Shown: positions 10,108-19,641, counted from the first letter of the stretch. The stretch is 64,000 nucleotides of DNA from DATKDF01 sp963752045 (GCA_963752045.1 CAVVWN010000008.1:558001-622000); one strand, 5' to 3'. The notes: generated from the sequence alone by a model not told the origin. Made by a program: numbers and translations.

Positions 10108-12871
10108 GAACGCCTCCGAGCGCGTCGGCGCAACGCCCGCATATTCCCGCGAGCTCTCCAGAGGGAACCAGGTCGGTGACGAAGCGCCAGCAGCGTGGGC
10201 ACTTGTCGCCAGGGGCCCGGCTGACGGTGACCGTCGGCTCCCCCTCGGCCAGCCGCTCGACGGTCACGGCCGACGTGATGAACAGGAGCGGCAGGTCGTC
10301 GCGGTGGTGCTCGAGCAGGCCGGCCAGCTCGCCCGAGGCCGCAACGGTGACGTGGGCCGAGAGCGCGTTGCCGATGTCCTTCCGCTGGCGGGCGGTTTCG
10401 AGCGCCGCGTTGACGAGGCCCCGGACCGCGAGGAGCCGCGCCCACCGCTCCTCGAGATCGTCATCGACGTGCGCGTCGACCGCGGCCGGGAACTCGGCGA
10501 GGTGCACGGACGAATCCCGGGGGCCTGGCAGTCGACGCCAGACTTCGTCCGCTGTGACCGGGAGGATGGGCGCCATCAGGCGCGCCAGCCCGTCGGCGAT
10601 CACGAACTGGACCGTCTGTGCCGAGCGCCGCTCGCGCGAGTCGGCCCGGTACGTGTACAGCCGGTCCTTCGACACGTCGAGATAGAAGGCGCTGAGGTCC
10701 ACGGTGACGAGCTCGTTGACCGCCTGGAAGATGTCCTGGAACTCGAAGGCAGCGTAGGCCGCCAGCACCCGTCGTTTGAGGTGCTCGAAGTGCGCGAGCG
10801 CCAGACGGTCCACCTCGAGCATCGAGCCCACCGGCACCTGGTCGACGGCCGGATCGAAGTCGTACAGGTTCGCCAGGAGGTACCGGAACGTGTTGCGGAT
10901 CTTCCGGTAGGCTTCGACCGTTCGCGCGAGGACCTCCCGGCCGAGCCTGATTTCGTCGCGATAGTCGACCATGGCCACCCAGAGCCGGAGCACTTCCGCG
11001 CCCGAGTCCTTGACAACCTGCTGCGGTGAGACGACGTTGCCGAGCGACTTCGACATCTTGCGCCCCTGCTCGTCGACGACGAACCCGTGGGTGAGCACCG
11101 CCCGATAGGGCGCCCGACCCCGGGTGCCGACGCCGACGAGCAACGACGACTGAAACCAGCCGCGGTACTGATCGCTGCCCTCCAGGTAGAGGTCGGCGGG
11201 CCAGGTCAGGTCCGGCCGGCGCGCGAGCACGGCTTCGTGGCTCGATCCCGAGTCGAACCAGACGTCGAGGATGTCCCGCTCGGCTTCGAACGAGGCGCCC
11301 CCGCAGGACGGACACGCCAGCCCGTCGGGCAGGAAGGCGTCGACCGGCTTTTCGTACCAGGCGTCGGCGCTTTCGGCCTCGAAGATGTCGGCGGCGCGGC
11401 CGACAAGCTCGGTCGTGATGACCGAATGCCCGCAGGCCGTGCAGGCCACGGCGGGAATCGGCACGCCCCAGGCCCGTTGCCGCGAGATGCACCAGTCGGG
11501 CCGGCTCTCGAACATGCCGGCCATTCGTTCCCGGCCCCAGGCCGGGATCCACGTCGTGCGGGCGCACTCGGCGATGGCGGCCTTGCGGAGCGGGTCCATC
11601 CGGATGAACCACTGCGAGGTCGCGAGGAAGATGACCGGCTGGTGGCATCGCCAGCAGTGGGGATACGAATGCTCGAAGTCCGAACGGGCCCACAGCCGGC
11701 CCGCTTCGGCGAGGGCCGCCTCGACGGCGGGGTTCGCCTCGAAGACCTTGAGCCCGCCCACGACGGGCAGGTCTTCGTCGAATCTGCCGTGACGCCCGAT
11801 CGGCGCGTAGATGTCGAGACCGTACTTCACGCCCGTGGCGAAGTCGTCGGCGCCGTGGCCCGGTGCCGTGTGGACCACGCCGGTGCCCTGGTCCAGCGTG
11901 ACGTAGTCGGCCAGCACGGCGAGTGAGTCGCGGTCGTAGATCGGATGACGGAAGCGCAGGCCCTCCATCGCGCGGCCCTTGAACGTGGCGAGCTTGCGCG
12001 GGAAGGCCCGGTCCACCGCCTGTGAGACCTGCGCGGCGAGCGCGTCGGCCACGATGAGCGCCCGGCCGTCGACCTCGTAGGCGGCGTACTCGAAGTCCGG
12101 ATGAAAGGCGACCGCCAGGTTCGACGGAATCGTCCAGGGCGTGGTCGTCCAGATGAGAATCGAGGCCGGCCGCCCGGCGAGCGCCGGCACGCGCGCGGCG
12201 AGCGATGGCTCGTCAGCCTCAGACAGTGGAAACTCGACGTAGATCGACGGCGACGTGTGCGGCTCGTACTCGACCTCGGCTTCGGCGAGCGCCGTGCGGC
12301 AGCGGAGGCACCAGTGCACGGGCTTCTTGCCTTTGTAGACGAGGTCCTTCGAAACGAACGCGCCGAGGGCCCGGACGATGGCGGCCTGGTAGTCGGGCGT
12401 CATCGTCAGGTACGGGTGGGCCCAGTCGCCGAAGACGCCGAGTCGCTTGAAGCCCTCGCGCTGCGACGCGACGAACCGCTCGGCGTAGGCTCGGCAGGCC
12501 CGCCGGAAGTCGACCGGCGACCGGTCCTTGCCGGCCGCGCCGCCCTCCCGCTCGACGTTGAGCTCGATGGGCAGGCCGTGGCAGTCCCAGCCCGGGACGT
12601 ACGGCGCGTCGAATCCGGCCATGCTCCGCGACTTGACGACGAAGTCCTTGAGGATCTTGTTGAGCGCGTGCCCGTGGTGAATCTCGCCGTTGGCGTACGG
12701 CGGTCCGTCGTGCAGCACGAACCGCGGCGCGCCACGGCGTTTCTCGCGCAGCGCCCCGTACAGGTCGGCGGCATCCCAGCGGGCCAGCGCCTCCGGCTCG
12801 GTCGAGGGCAGGTTGGCCTTCATCGGGAAGTCCGTCCGAGGCAGATTCAGGGTGTCTTTCCAGTCGCGCAT
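10094..12871 (-). CDS. ileS: Isoleucyl-tRNA synthetase
   Basis: A class I aminoacyl-tRNA synthetase of 925 residues that charges tRNA-Ile. The HIGH motif appears as HHGH at residues 65-68 ('PPYANGEIHHGHALNK') and the KMSKS loop as 'GRKMSKSLGNVV' near residue 600. The editing CP1 domain ('ILIWTTTPWTIPSNLA') and the C-terminal zinc site CPRC...CGRC of bacterial IleS are both present. The ATG at 12871 matches the family N-terminus. Only 27 bp separate it from the divergent HAD gene, so there is no room for a T-box leader; a -10-like TAGAAT lies at 12890-12895. Confidence 0.98.
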   Translation of the reverse strand: MRDWKDTLNLPRTDFPMKANLPSTEPEALARWDAADLYGALREKRRGAPRFVLHDGPPYANGEIHHGHALNKILKDFVVKSRSMAGFDAPYVPGWDCHGLPIELNVEREGGAAGKDRSPVDFRRACRAYAERFVASQREGFKRLGVFGDWAHPYLTMTPDYQAAIVRALGAFVSKDLVYKGKKPVHWCLRCRTALAEAEVEYEPHTSPSIYVEFPLSEADEPSLAARVPALAGRPASILIWTTTPWTIPSNLAVAFHPDFEYAAYEVDGRALIVADALAAQVSQAVDRAFPRKLATFKGRAMEGLRFRHPIYDRDSLAVLADYVTLDQGTGVVHTAPGHGADDFATGVKYGLDIYAPIGRHGRFDEDLPVVGGLKVFEANPAVEAALAEAGRLWARSDFEHSYPHCWRCHQPVIFLATSQWFIRMDPLRKAAIAECARTTWIPAWGRERMAGMFESRPDWCISRQRAWGVPIPAVACTACGHSVITTELVGRAADIFEAESADAWYEKPVDAFLPDGLACPSCGGASFEAERDILDVWFDSGSSHEAVLARRPDLTWPADLYLEGSDQYRGWFQSSLLVGVGTRGRAPYRAVLTHGFVVDEQGRKMSKSLGNVVSPQQVVKDSGAEVLRLWVAMVDYRDEIRLGREVLARTVEAYRKIRNTFRYLLANLYDFDPAVDQVPVGSMLEVDRLALAHFEHLKRRVLAAYAAFEFQDIFQAVNELVTVDLSAFYLDVSKDRLYTYRADSRERRSAQTVQFVIADGLARLMAPILPVTADEVWRRLPGPRDSSVHLAEFPAAVDAHVDDDLEERWARLLAVRGLVNAALETARQRKDIGNALSAHVTVAASGELAGLLEHHRDDLPLLFITSAVTVERLAEGEPTVTVSRAPGDKCPRCWRFVTDLVPSGELAGICGRCADALGGVRAPA

Positions 12872-12889
12872 AAGCAGGCCGAAACCATC

Positions 12890-12899
12890 ATTCTATAAT
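12890..12899. promoter_or_regulatory. Overlapping divergent -10 boxes of ileS and the HAD gene
   Basis: The ten bases ATTCTATAAT read TATAAT (12894-12899) on the + strand and TAGAAT (complement of 12890-12895) on the - strand, so the two promoters would share bases. No convincing -35 is visible for either direction. Confidence 0.5.
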
Positions 12900-12907
12900 T
12901 GGAGCGC

Positions 12908-13597
12908 TTGGCCAGCACGGTCGCAGTCTTCTTCGACGTCGATTTCACCTTGATTCACCCCGGCCCGAGGTTCCAGGGCGAGGGGTACCGGCAGAGCTGT
13001 GCCGAGGAGGGGATCACGGTCGATCCGTCCCGCTTCGAGTCGGCCGTCCGGATGGCGTCCTCGGCGCTCGACTCGGCCGACCAGCTCTACGACGACGCCA
13101 TCTTCATCAACTACACCCGGCGCATCATCGAGCTGATGGGCGGGACCGGCCCGGCCGTACTCACTGTGGCCAGGCGGCTCTACGAAGAGTGGGCCGAGCA
13201 CCAGCACTTTGCCCTCTACGAGGACGTCCCCGGAAGCCTCCGGGTCCTTGCGACGTCGGGCGTCCGGCTGGGCCTGATCTCCAATTCCCACCGATGCCTG
13301 GACTCCTTCCGGTCCCACTTCGAGCTCGACGGCCTCATCTCGGTGACCGTCTCGTCGCTCGAGCACGGCTTCCTGAAGCCGCATCCGAGCATCTTCCGGA
13401 CGGCCCTCGAACGCGCCCGGGTCCGCGCCGACGAAGCCGCGATGGTCGGCGACAGCCTGGCGCACGACGTTGACGGCGCGCGGAGCGTCGGCATGCGCGG
13501 CATCCTGCTCGTGCGAGGCGGTGATGCGCCGGCCGTCGAGTCCGGGATCGACGTCATCCGGACGCTCACCGAGCTCCCGGCGCTGCTGGATCACTGA
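12908..13597 (+). CDS. HAD-superfamily hydrolase
   Basis: A haloacid dehalogenase-type phosphatase of about 229 residues with all four HAD motifs: DxDxT ('FFDVDFTLI'), motif II Ser ('ISNSHRC'), motif III Lys ('LKPHPSIF') and the acidic motif IV ('MVGDSLAHDVDGARSVG'). The cap region and size fit phosphatases of the HDHD3/YjjG type; the substrate is not deducible. No ATG is available. The TTG at 12908 is preceded by GGAG, and a TTG at 12899 overlaps the -10 box. The stop overlaps the next ATG (TGATG), coupling it to the GNAT gene. Confidence 0.85.
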   Translation: MASTVAVFFDVDFTLIHPGPRFQGEGYRQSCAEEGITVDPSRFESAVRMASSALDSADQLYDDAIFINYTRRIIELMGGTGPAVLTVARRLYEEWAEHQHFALYEDVPGSLRVLATSGVRLGLISNSHRCLDSFRSHFELDGLISVTVSSLEHGFLKPHPSIFRTALERARVRADEAAMVGDSLAHDVDGARSVGMRGILLVRGGDAPAVESGIDVIRTLTELPALLDH

Positions 13598-14427
13598 TGC
13601 CGCCCGTATTGCGAGACCTGAAGACGCTCGAGGACTGCCGCGCCGTCGTGGACCTCCAGGTGACGGTGTGGGGCCACGACATGGAAACGGTGCCAGCCGG
13701 GGTCCTGCTTGTCTCCGCCAAGCGCGGCGGTATCCTCATCGGCGCGGAGGAAGACGGCCGGCTGGCCGGATTCGTCTGGTCGATGCCAGGCTTGCGGGGT
13801 GAGGTCAGGTCGCACTGGTCCCACATGCTGGCCGTGCTTCCGGAATTTCGCGGGCGCGGTGTGGGAGAGGCGCTCAAGCTCGAGCAACGGTTACGAGCGC
13901 TCGCGCAGGGCACCGACCTCATCGAGTGGACGTTCAATCCTCTGCAGGCGGCCAACGCCCATCTCAACTTCGTGAGGCTCGGCACAACCGCGAGCGAGTA
14001 CCTGGTGAACGTATACGGCTCGCTGAGCGGTCCGCTCCATCGGGGCACGCCGACCGACCGCCTGATTGCCGAATGGTGGATTCGCCACCCGCGCGTCGAA
14101 AGTCGTCTCGCCGCGCGGTCCGCGACGGCCGCCCTGCCGAACACCGAGCTGCTCGGCGCGCCGCGCGTCATCGAGACGGCAGAGTCTGGCGGATGGGTGA
14201 CGTCCGGCCATGTCGACACGGACGTCGTTGGCAGCGGCGTGCGCATCCCGGTGCCGCCCAGGTTCGGCGAGATGCAGCAGCAGGCGACCGAGCTCGCGGT
14301 TGCCTGGCGCCTGGCGACGCGCCAGGCGTTCCAGGCGTACTTCAGCCGCGGGTATCAGGCCGTGGACTTCCTTCTCGACCGCGCGTCTGGCGGAGGGGAG
14401 TACGTCCTCACCCTGGCGGCCAGGTGA
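13597..14427 (+). CDS. GNAT-type acetyltransferase (COG3375-like)
   Basis: A 276-residue protein with an N-terminal GNAT fold. 'LAVLPEFRGRGVGEALK' (about residues 72-88) is the acetyl-CoA-binding RGxG loop, preceded by the beta-strand 'DGRLAGFVWSMPG'. The long C-terminal half ('LIEWTFNPLQAANAHLNF', 'FYFSRGYQ'-like end) matches the pattern of predicted GNAT proteins in COG3375, whose substrate is unknown. It starts inside the HAD stop codon and converges with the HIT gene, overlapping it by 20 bp. Confidence 0.8.
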   Translation: MPPVLRDLKTLEDCRAVVDLQVTVWGHDMETVPAGVLLVSAKRGGILIGAEEDGRLAGFVWSMPGLRGEVRSHWSHMLAVLPEFRGRGVGEALKLEQRLRALAQGTDLIEWTFNPLQAANAHLNFVRLGTTASEYLVNVYGSLSGPLHRGTPTDRLIAEWWIRHPRVESRLAARSATAALPNTELLGAPRVIETAESGGWVTSGHVDTDVVGSGVRIPVPPRFGEMQQQATELAVAWRLATRQAFQAYFSRGYQAVDFLLDRASGGGEYVLTLAAR

Positions 14428-14752
14428 GCGGTCTTCCGCCAAGGACGTGCAGGTGGATGTGAAAGACGGTCTGGCCGGCGCCGGCGTTGGTGTTGAACAC
14501 CGTGCGGAACCCCGAGTCGGCGTATCCGCGAGTCCTGGCTATCGCCGCTCCCGTCCGCACGAGCGCGCCGACAAGTCCATCGTGGTCCGCTTCGAGGTCG
14601 TTGAGCGTCGCCACGTGGGTCTTGGGCACGACCAGCACGTGCATGGGGGCCTGAGGGTTGATGTCTTCGAAGGCGATGATCCGCTCGTCTTCGTAGACTT
14701 TCGACGCGGGAATCTCGCCGCTGACAATCCGGCAGAAGAGGCAGGTGGCCAT
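14408..14752 (-). CDS. hinT: Histidine-triad (HIT) nucleotide-binding protein
   Basis: A 114-residue HinT-type purine nucleoside phosphoramidase. The catalytic histidine triad is 'HIHLHVLGG' near the C-terminus. The N-terminus 'CLFCRIVSGEIPASKVYED' and 'AFEDINPQAPMHVLVVPK' are family standard. The ATG at 14752 is preceded, after five bases, by GATAAT on the minus strand (complement of 14758-14763), a possible internal promoter. It is the last gene downstream of prfA-prmC and overlaps the 3' end of the convergent GNAT gene. Confidence 0.93.
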   Translation of the reverse strand: MATCLFCRIVSGEIPASKVYEDERIIAFEDINPQAPMHVLVVPKTHVATLNDLEADHDGLVGALVRTGAAIARTRGYADSGFRTVFNTNAGAGQTVFHIHLHVLGGRPLTWPPG

Positions 14753-14784
14753 GGCCGATTATCCCCGCAAAATCGCCCTGGAGG

Positions 14785-15639
14785 TCACCTGCGTTCGGCA
14801 ACGACGACGCGGGGGCGCGAGCCGAGGTCCCGCTCGACGGCCACCACGGTGAGGCCAGCGGCGGCGACGAGTCGGGAGGCGGACTCGGCCTGATCGAAAC
14901 CAATCTCGAAGACCAGTCGACCGCCCGGAACGAGTTGTCGGGCTGCCGCCTCGACGAGGCCGCCAACGACGGCAAGCCCGTCAGGGCCGGCGAAGAGCGC
15001 GAGGTGAGGTTCGTGTTCCACGACGTCGGCCGGAAGCGTGTCACGGTCCGTCTGGCGCACGTAGGGCGGGTTGGAGATGATGACGTCCGGCCTGTCGTCG
15101 AGGCCGGCAAGGAGCGAGCCTTCGCGGAACCCGACTCGGGAAGACACGCCGAGCCGCCGGGCGTTCTCGCGGGCCACCGCGAGCGCCGCTCGCGAGACGT
15201 CCGTGGCGACCAGACGGGAGTCGGGCCGTTCGGCAGCGACCGTGATCGCCAGACATCCGCTGCCCGTGCCGACGTCGACGACGAGCGGGGCGCGACGCGC
15301 CATCTCGTCGAGGCAGCCGAGCGCGGCGGTCGCCACCGCTTCGGTATCAGGCCGGGGAATGAGCACGGCCGGCGTGACGAGAAACGGCCGCCCATAGAAC
15401 TCGCGCTCCCCGACAATGTAGGCCACCGGTTCGCGCCGGGCGCGACGCTCAATCCAGGCATGCAGGCGGGCGGCGAAGTCAGCGGAGGCCTCGGCTTGCC
15501 CGTCGACGAGCCACCGCGCGGCGTCCCAGCCCAGAATGGCCCTGGCCAGCACGGCCACATCGACACCGGCGGCTTCCGGGGCGATGCCCGCCTGTTCGAG
15601 CCGGCGCCGGGCGCCGTGCGCGTGCTCCTGATAGGTCAC
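14785..15639 (-). CDS. prmC: Release factor glutamine methyltransferase
   Basis: PrmC (HemK), 284 residues, methylates the Gln of the GGQ motif of release factors. The SAM-binding motif is 'VVDVGTGSGCLAITVA' and the catalytic NPPY motif is in 'VIISNPPYVRQTD'. An N-terminal helical substrate-recognition domain is present. It starts at GTG 15639, 16 bases after the prfA stop, with GGGAGA as ribosome site. The adjacency to its substrate gene prfA is the classical arrangement. Confidence 0.96.
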   Translation of the reverse strand: MTYQEHAHGARRRLEQAGIAPEAAGVDVAVLARAILGWDAARWLVDGQAEASADFAARLHAWIERRARREPVAYIVGEREFYGRPFLVTPAVLIPRPDTEAVATAALGCLDEMARRAPLVVDVGTGSGCLAITVAAERPDSRLVATDVSRAALAVARENARRLGVSSRVGFREGSLLAGLDDRPDVIISNPPYVRQTDRDTLPADVVEHEPHLALFAGPDGLAVVGGLVEAAARQLVPGGRLVFEIGFDQAESASRLVAAAGLTVVAVERDLGSRPRVVVAERR

Positions 15640-15655
15640 GGTCTCCCGGGACGGC

Positions 15656-16759
15656 TCAGCCGCCGACCGGCGCGTTCTCGGTCACCGCCTTGAGCTGGGC
15701 GGCCTGCTCGTGCGTCAGCAGTTCTTCGAAGAGCGCATCGAGGTCGCCTTCGAGCGCAGCCTGCAACTGGTGGATCGTGAAGTTGATGCGGTGATCGGTG
15801 ATCCGGTTCTCCTTGAAGTTGTAGGTCCGGATCTTCTCCGAGCGGTCTCCGGTGCCGACCTGCCCGCGCCGCTCCTTCGCGATGGCGTCCTGCTGCTTGC
15901 GCAGTTCCATCTCGTAGAGGCGCGATCGCAGCACTTTCATCGCCTTCTGGCGGTTCTTGATCTGCGATTTCTCGTCCTGCTGCGAGACCACGAGGCCCGT
16001 CGGAAGGTGCGTGATCCGTACGGCGGAGTACGTCGTGTTGACGCTCTGTCCCCCGGGTCCGCTCGAGCAGAAGGTGTCGACGCGAAGGTCCTTCGCGTCG
16101 ATCTGGACATCGACTTCCTCCGCTTCAGGGAGCACGACGACGGTGGCGGTGGAGGTGTGTATCCGTCCGCTCGCTTCGGTCGTCGGCACCCGCTGCACGC
16201 GGTGCACGCCGCTCTCATGCTTGAAGCGGCTGTACACGCCCCGGCCCTCGATCGTCAGGATCACTTCCTTGAGGCCGCCGACGCCGGTCTCGCTCGAGGA
16301 CAGGACCTCGACCTTCCACTTCTGGCGTTCGGCGTAGCGCGAGTACATCCTGAACAGGTCCGCGGCGAAGAGCGCCGCCTCGTCGCCACCGGTTCCAGCC
16401 CGGATCTCCATGACGACGTTGCGTTCGTCGTTGGGGTCCTTCGGGATGAGCAGAACGCGGATGTGGTCCGAGAGGGAGGCCAGCCGCGTTTCGAGGCTCG
16501 GGAGCTCTTCTCGGGCGAGGGCCTGGAGCTCGGGGTCGTCGGAGGCAGCGAGGTCACGGGCGTCGCTGAGCTCCCGATCGAGCTCGTCGTAGGTGCGATA
16601 GGCGTCGACGAGGTCCTGCAGCTCGGCAAGGGCCTTCGAGTGGGTGCGGTAGGTTGCCGGGTCGGCCTGCACGGCCGGGTCCGCCACAAGACCGGTCAGC
16701 TCCTCGTATCGAGACACGACCGATTTCAGCTTCAGGATGATGGCCGGGGTCAACGGCAC
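15656..16759 (-). CDS. prfA: Peptide chain release factor 1
   Basis: RF1, 367 residues, terminates translation at UAA/UAG. The GGQ loop is 'SSGPGGQSVNTTYSAVR' near residue 236, and the PxT-type stop-codon recognition region precedes it ('VHRVQRVPTTEASGRIHTS', PTT in place of PAT). The GTG at 16759 gives the expected start; the gene overlaps moaD by 10 bp, so RF1 synthesis appears coupled to molybdopterin synthase genes. Confidence 0.97.
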   Translation of the reverse strand: MPLTPAIILKLKSVVSRYEELTGLVADPAVQADPATYRTHSKALAELQDLVDAYRTYDELDRELSDARDLAASDDPELQALAREELPSLETRLASLSDHIRVLLIPKDPNDERNVVMEIRAGTGGDEAALFAADLFRMYSRYAERQKWKVEVLSSSETGVGGLKEVILTIEGRGVYSRFKHESGVHRVQRVPTTEASGRIHTSTATVVVLPEAEEVDVQIDAKDLRVDTFCSSGPGGQSVNTTYSAVRITHLPTGLVVSQQDEKSQIKNRQKAMKVLRSRLYEMELRKQQDAIAKERRGQVGTGDRSEKIRTYNFKENRITDHRINFTIHQLQAALEGDLDALFEELLTHEQAAQLKAVTENAPVGG

Positions 16760-17000
16760 GGATGCGCTCCTCCCGAGACCGGAGGCAGAAACGCCACCTC
16801 GTCTCCTTCTGTCACCGTCGTCGTCATCCGTGCGAAGTCTTCGTTCAGCGCGCAGGAGACCAGTCGCTCAAAGGGACCGAGCGATGCATGCTCGGCGACG
16901 ACGGCGTGCCACACATCGCGTACCGTCGCGGGAGATGGCACGTCACACGTCAGGGCCTGCCGCCCGGCCAGGTCCCGGAGGCGCGCGAAGAGCTGCACGG

Positions 17001-17010
<10 letters not shown>
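16750..17010 (-). CDS. moaD: Molybdopterin synthase small subunit
   Basis: MoaD, 86 residues, a ubiquitin-like sulphur carrier whose C-terminal Gly-Gly becomes a thiocarboxylate and donates sulphur to precursor Z. The body 'RVTVQLFARLRDLAG' and 'EGDEVAFLPPVSGG' match the family. Unusually, five residues (AHPCR) follow the Gly-Gly, whereas MoaD normally ends at Gly-Gly. The tail would need to be removed, or the true C-terminus differs. Start is GTG at 17010 (or 17004), overlapping the moaE stop. It overlaps prfA downstream. Confidence 0.85.
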
Positions 17011-17495
<485 letters not shown>

Positions 17496-17501
17496 CGCTT
17501 C

Positions 17502-17507
17502 AGTATA
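17502..17507 (-). promoter_or_regulatory. -10 box six bases before moaE
   Basis: TATACT on the minus strand, separated by GAAGCG from the moaE ATG. With normal -10 to start-point spacing the transcript would begin at or next to the start codon. Confidence 0.5.
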
Positions 17508-17557
17508 GCCGCGGGATTCGGCCGGGCCGCCGATGCGCGTGTCCAGCCTGTGCCCGA

Positions 17558-18334
17558 TCAGGACGGAAAGTGCTGGAGCGGGCCGTGGCCACGCCCGAGA
17601 CCCGGTGCTTGTTCGATGGCGCGCGTGACATAGGCCTTGGCGCCCCTGACCGCGTCGTGGAGGCTCTCTCCCGTCGCAAGGCGCGCGGCGATGGCGGCCG
17701 ACAGCGTGCACCCGGTGCCATGCGTGTGCGGACTTTCGATGCGTTCGCTCCGCAGTTCGATGATCGACTCCGAGTCGGCGAAGACATCGATTGCCGCACC
17801 GTCGAGATGCCCGCCCTTGACGAGCGCCGCCGCCGCGCCGAGCCGGACGAGCTCGATGGCGGCCGCACGCTGGTCGGCCAGCGTCGCGACCGGGCGCCCG
17901 GTCAGCACGGCCGCTTCGGGGGCATTTGGTGTGACGATCGTCGCAAGGGGCAGCAGGCGTCTCCGCAATGCGTCGACGGCATCGTCGGCAAGCAGCCGGG
18001 CGCCTCCTTTGGCCACCATGACCGGATCGAGGACCACCGGCCCGAGCCCATGTCGTTCGATGGCGGCCGCAACCGTCTCGATGATGGCGGCCGTTGCCAG
18101 CATGCCGACCTTCACGGCATCGATGGGCAGGTCAAGGGCGACGGCGTCGATCTGGGCCGCCACGAGCGCGGGCTCGAGCGCATGGCTTGCGGTCACCGTT
18201 ACCGTGTTCTGGGCGGTGACCGCCGTGATGGCCGACATACCGAAGATGCCGTGCGCCGCAAACGTCTTGAGGTCAGCCTGAATGCCGGCCCCGCCCCCAG
18301 AGTCGCTCCCGGCGATTGTCAGTGCCGTGCGCAT
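17558..18334 (-). CDS. thiD: Hydroxymethylpyrimidine/phosphomethylpyrimidine kinase
   Basis: ThiD, 258 residues, phosphorylates HMP and HMP-P in thiamine synthesis. The N-terminus 'IAGSDSGGGAGIQADLKTF' and the ribokinase-fold anion hole 'THGTGCTLSAAIAA' with catalytic Asp-equivalent position are diagnostic. There is no TPP riboswitch in the 16-bp gap to the divergent bioY, and no other thiamine gene is adjacent. Confidence 0.96.
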   Translation of the reverse strand: MRTALTIAGSDSGGGAGIQADLKTFAAHGIFGMSAITAVTAQNTVTVTASHALEPALVAAQIDAVALDLPIDAVKVGMLATAAIIETVAAAIERHGLGPVVLDPVMVAKGGARLLADDAVDALRRRLLPLATIVTPNAPEAAVLTGRPVATLADQRAAAIELVRLGAAAALVKGGHLDGAAIDVFADSESIIELRSERIESPHTHGTGCTLSAAIAARLATGESLHDAVRGAKAYVTRAIEQAPGLGRGHGPLQHFPS

Positions 18335-18338
18335 TGGC

Positions 18339-18344
18339 TAGAAT
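18339..18344 (+). promoter_or_regulatory. -10 box six bases before bioY
   Basis: TAGAAT followed by CCTCCG and the GTG at 18351. It lies in the 16-bp gap between the divergent thiD and bioY starts. Confidence 0.45.
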
Positions 18345-18350
18345 CCTCCG

Positions 18351-18941
18351 GTGATGACCACTCAGTCGATCCTGGTTTCGTCGACCGCCGGCCGCTCGTT
18401 CAGCATTCCCATTCGGGCAGCGGCCGTGGCGCTCGGAGTGGTCTTCACCGCCCTCTCGGCCCAGTTTACGTTGCCCGTCCCGTTCACGGATGTGCCCTTC
18501 AGCCTCGTGCCGATGGCCGTGCTGATGACCGGCGCGGCGCTGGGATCCCGTCTCGGGGCAGCCACGCAGGCGATCTACCTGCTGCTCGGTGCGGCGGGCC
18601 TTCAGGTGTTTGCGCCCGATCCGCGGCTGCCGGCTGGCGCGCTTCGTCTGATTGGGCCGACGGCCGGCTACTTGCTGTCGTACCCGCTTGCGGCGTTCGT
18701 CACCGGATGGCTGTCTGAACGAGGCTGGGATCGGCGCTATCTGACCTCGATTGCAGCCCTCGTGGCCGGGCTGGCCGTGATCTACGCCGGCGGGCTGTCG
18801 TGGCGCCTCTTCCTCATTGGCTCGCTCGACCTCGCCGTGATGACGAGCGTGGTGCCTTTCCTGCTGCCTGACCTCTTCAAGCTCGGTGTGGCGGCAATGG
18901 TCCTGCCGGCGGTGTGGCGCCTGATCGGCCGTCGGGCCTAG
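18351..18941 (+). CDS. bioY: Biotin transporter BioY (S component)
   Basis: BioY, 196 residues, an integral membrane protein that binds biotin and works alone or with an ECF energising module. The family hallmarks are 'LPVPFTDVPFSLVPMAVLM', 'GSRLGAATQAIYLLLGAAGL' and 'RLIGPTAGYLLSYPLAAFV'. Five to six membrane segments are visible. No bioM/bioN is nearby. Start could be GTG 18351 or the next codon, ATG 18354; the -10 position favours the former. Confidence 0.93.
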   Translation: MMTTQSILVSSTAGRSFSIPIRAAAVALGVVFTALSAQFTLPVPFTDVPFSLVPMAVLMTGAALGSRLGAATQAIYLLLGAAGLQVFAPDPRLPAGALRLIGPTAGYLLSYPLAAFVTGWLSERGWDRRYLTSIAALVAGLAVIYAGGLSWRLFLIGSLDLAVMTSVVPFLLPDLFKLGVAAMVLPAVWRLIGRRA

Positions 18942-18952
18942 CGGCCGCCGTT

Positions 18953-19633
18953 TCAGTCGTTCGCGTCGGCGGGGCGGTCGTCCCGGCCGAACACCAACAA
19001 GTACTGATAGCGCAGGAACGTCTCCTCGCGGATCAACCGCAGGCCGGCTTCGGCAGCGTCCTTGATGATGACGGCCGAATCGAGCCTGTTCTCGACCGGC
19101 GGGCCAGGTCCACCCGCGCCGTCGGTCCTGAAGTCGATGACGCCAAGGCGGCCACCCGGTGCGAGTGCCTCACGGATGTGCCTCAGGGTACCGGCTGGTT
19201 CGGCCATCTGCGGGTAGACGTCCACGATGAGGACGGCAGTGAGGTTCGGAGGCAGGCGCGGATCGGCCGGCGTCGCCAGGATGGTCTCGACGTTTGCGAG
19301 ACCCTCGCGAACGACGCGCCGACGGATCGACTCGAGCATCTGCGGCTGGATGTCCTGGGCGTAGACGACGCCGTTCGGGCCGACCCGATGGGCCAACCGG
19401 ACCGTGAACCAGCCGCCGCCGGCGCCTATGTCGACGACGCGAGACCCATCGGCAATCCCAAGCGCATCCATCACCCGGTCGGGCTGCTGCCAGTCGTCGC
19501 GGTCCGGTCCTTCGAGCAGGCCCAGGTTCTCGGGCGGAAACAGCCGGCCGTGGCCGCCCTGAGCGCGACCAGTCACCGTGGCCGCCGCGGCGGCGATCGC
19601 GAGGACGACAAGGAGAGACCGCACGGGCACCAT
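18953..19633 (-). CDS. Exported SAM-dependent methyltransferase
   Basis: A 226-residue class I methyltransferase with an N-terminal signal peptide ('VRSLLVVLAIAAAAATVTG'). The SAM site is 'VVDIGAGGGWFTVRLA' and the acidic loop 'VIDFRTD'. A signal peptide on a SAM-dependent enzyme is odd because SAM is cytoplasmic, but such exported methyltransferases are seen repeatedly in Acidobacteriota-like genomes (general impression). The ATG at 19633 is chosen because it gives a standard signal; TTG 19645 overlaps the pgi stop. Substrate unknown. Confidence 0.75.
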   Translation of the reverse strand: MVPVRSLLVVLAIAAAAATVTGRAQGGHGRLFPPENLGLLEGPDRDDWQQPDRVMDALGIADGSRVVDIGAGGGWFTVRLAHRVGPNGVVYAQDIQPQMLESIRRRVVREGLANVETILATPADPRLPPNLTAVLIVDVYPQMAEPAGTLRHIREALAPGGRLGVIDFRTDGAGGPGPPVENRLDSAVIIKDAAEAGLRLIREETFLRYQYLLVFGRDDRPADAND

Positions 19634-19641
19634 CGGGAGGA

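Noticed and set aside
12872..12907. T-box leader in front of ileS
   Set aside because: Only 27 bases separate the two divergent starts.
17558..18354. TPP riboswitch upstream of thiD or biotin operator upstream of bioY
   Set aside because: The divergent spacer is only 16 bp; there is no room for a leader RNA, and no BirA-type dyad is present.
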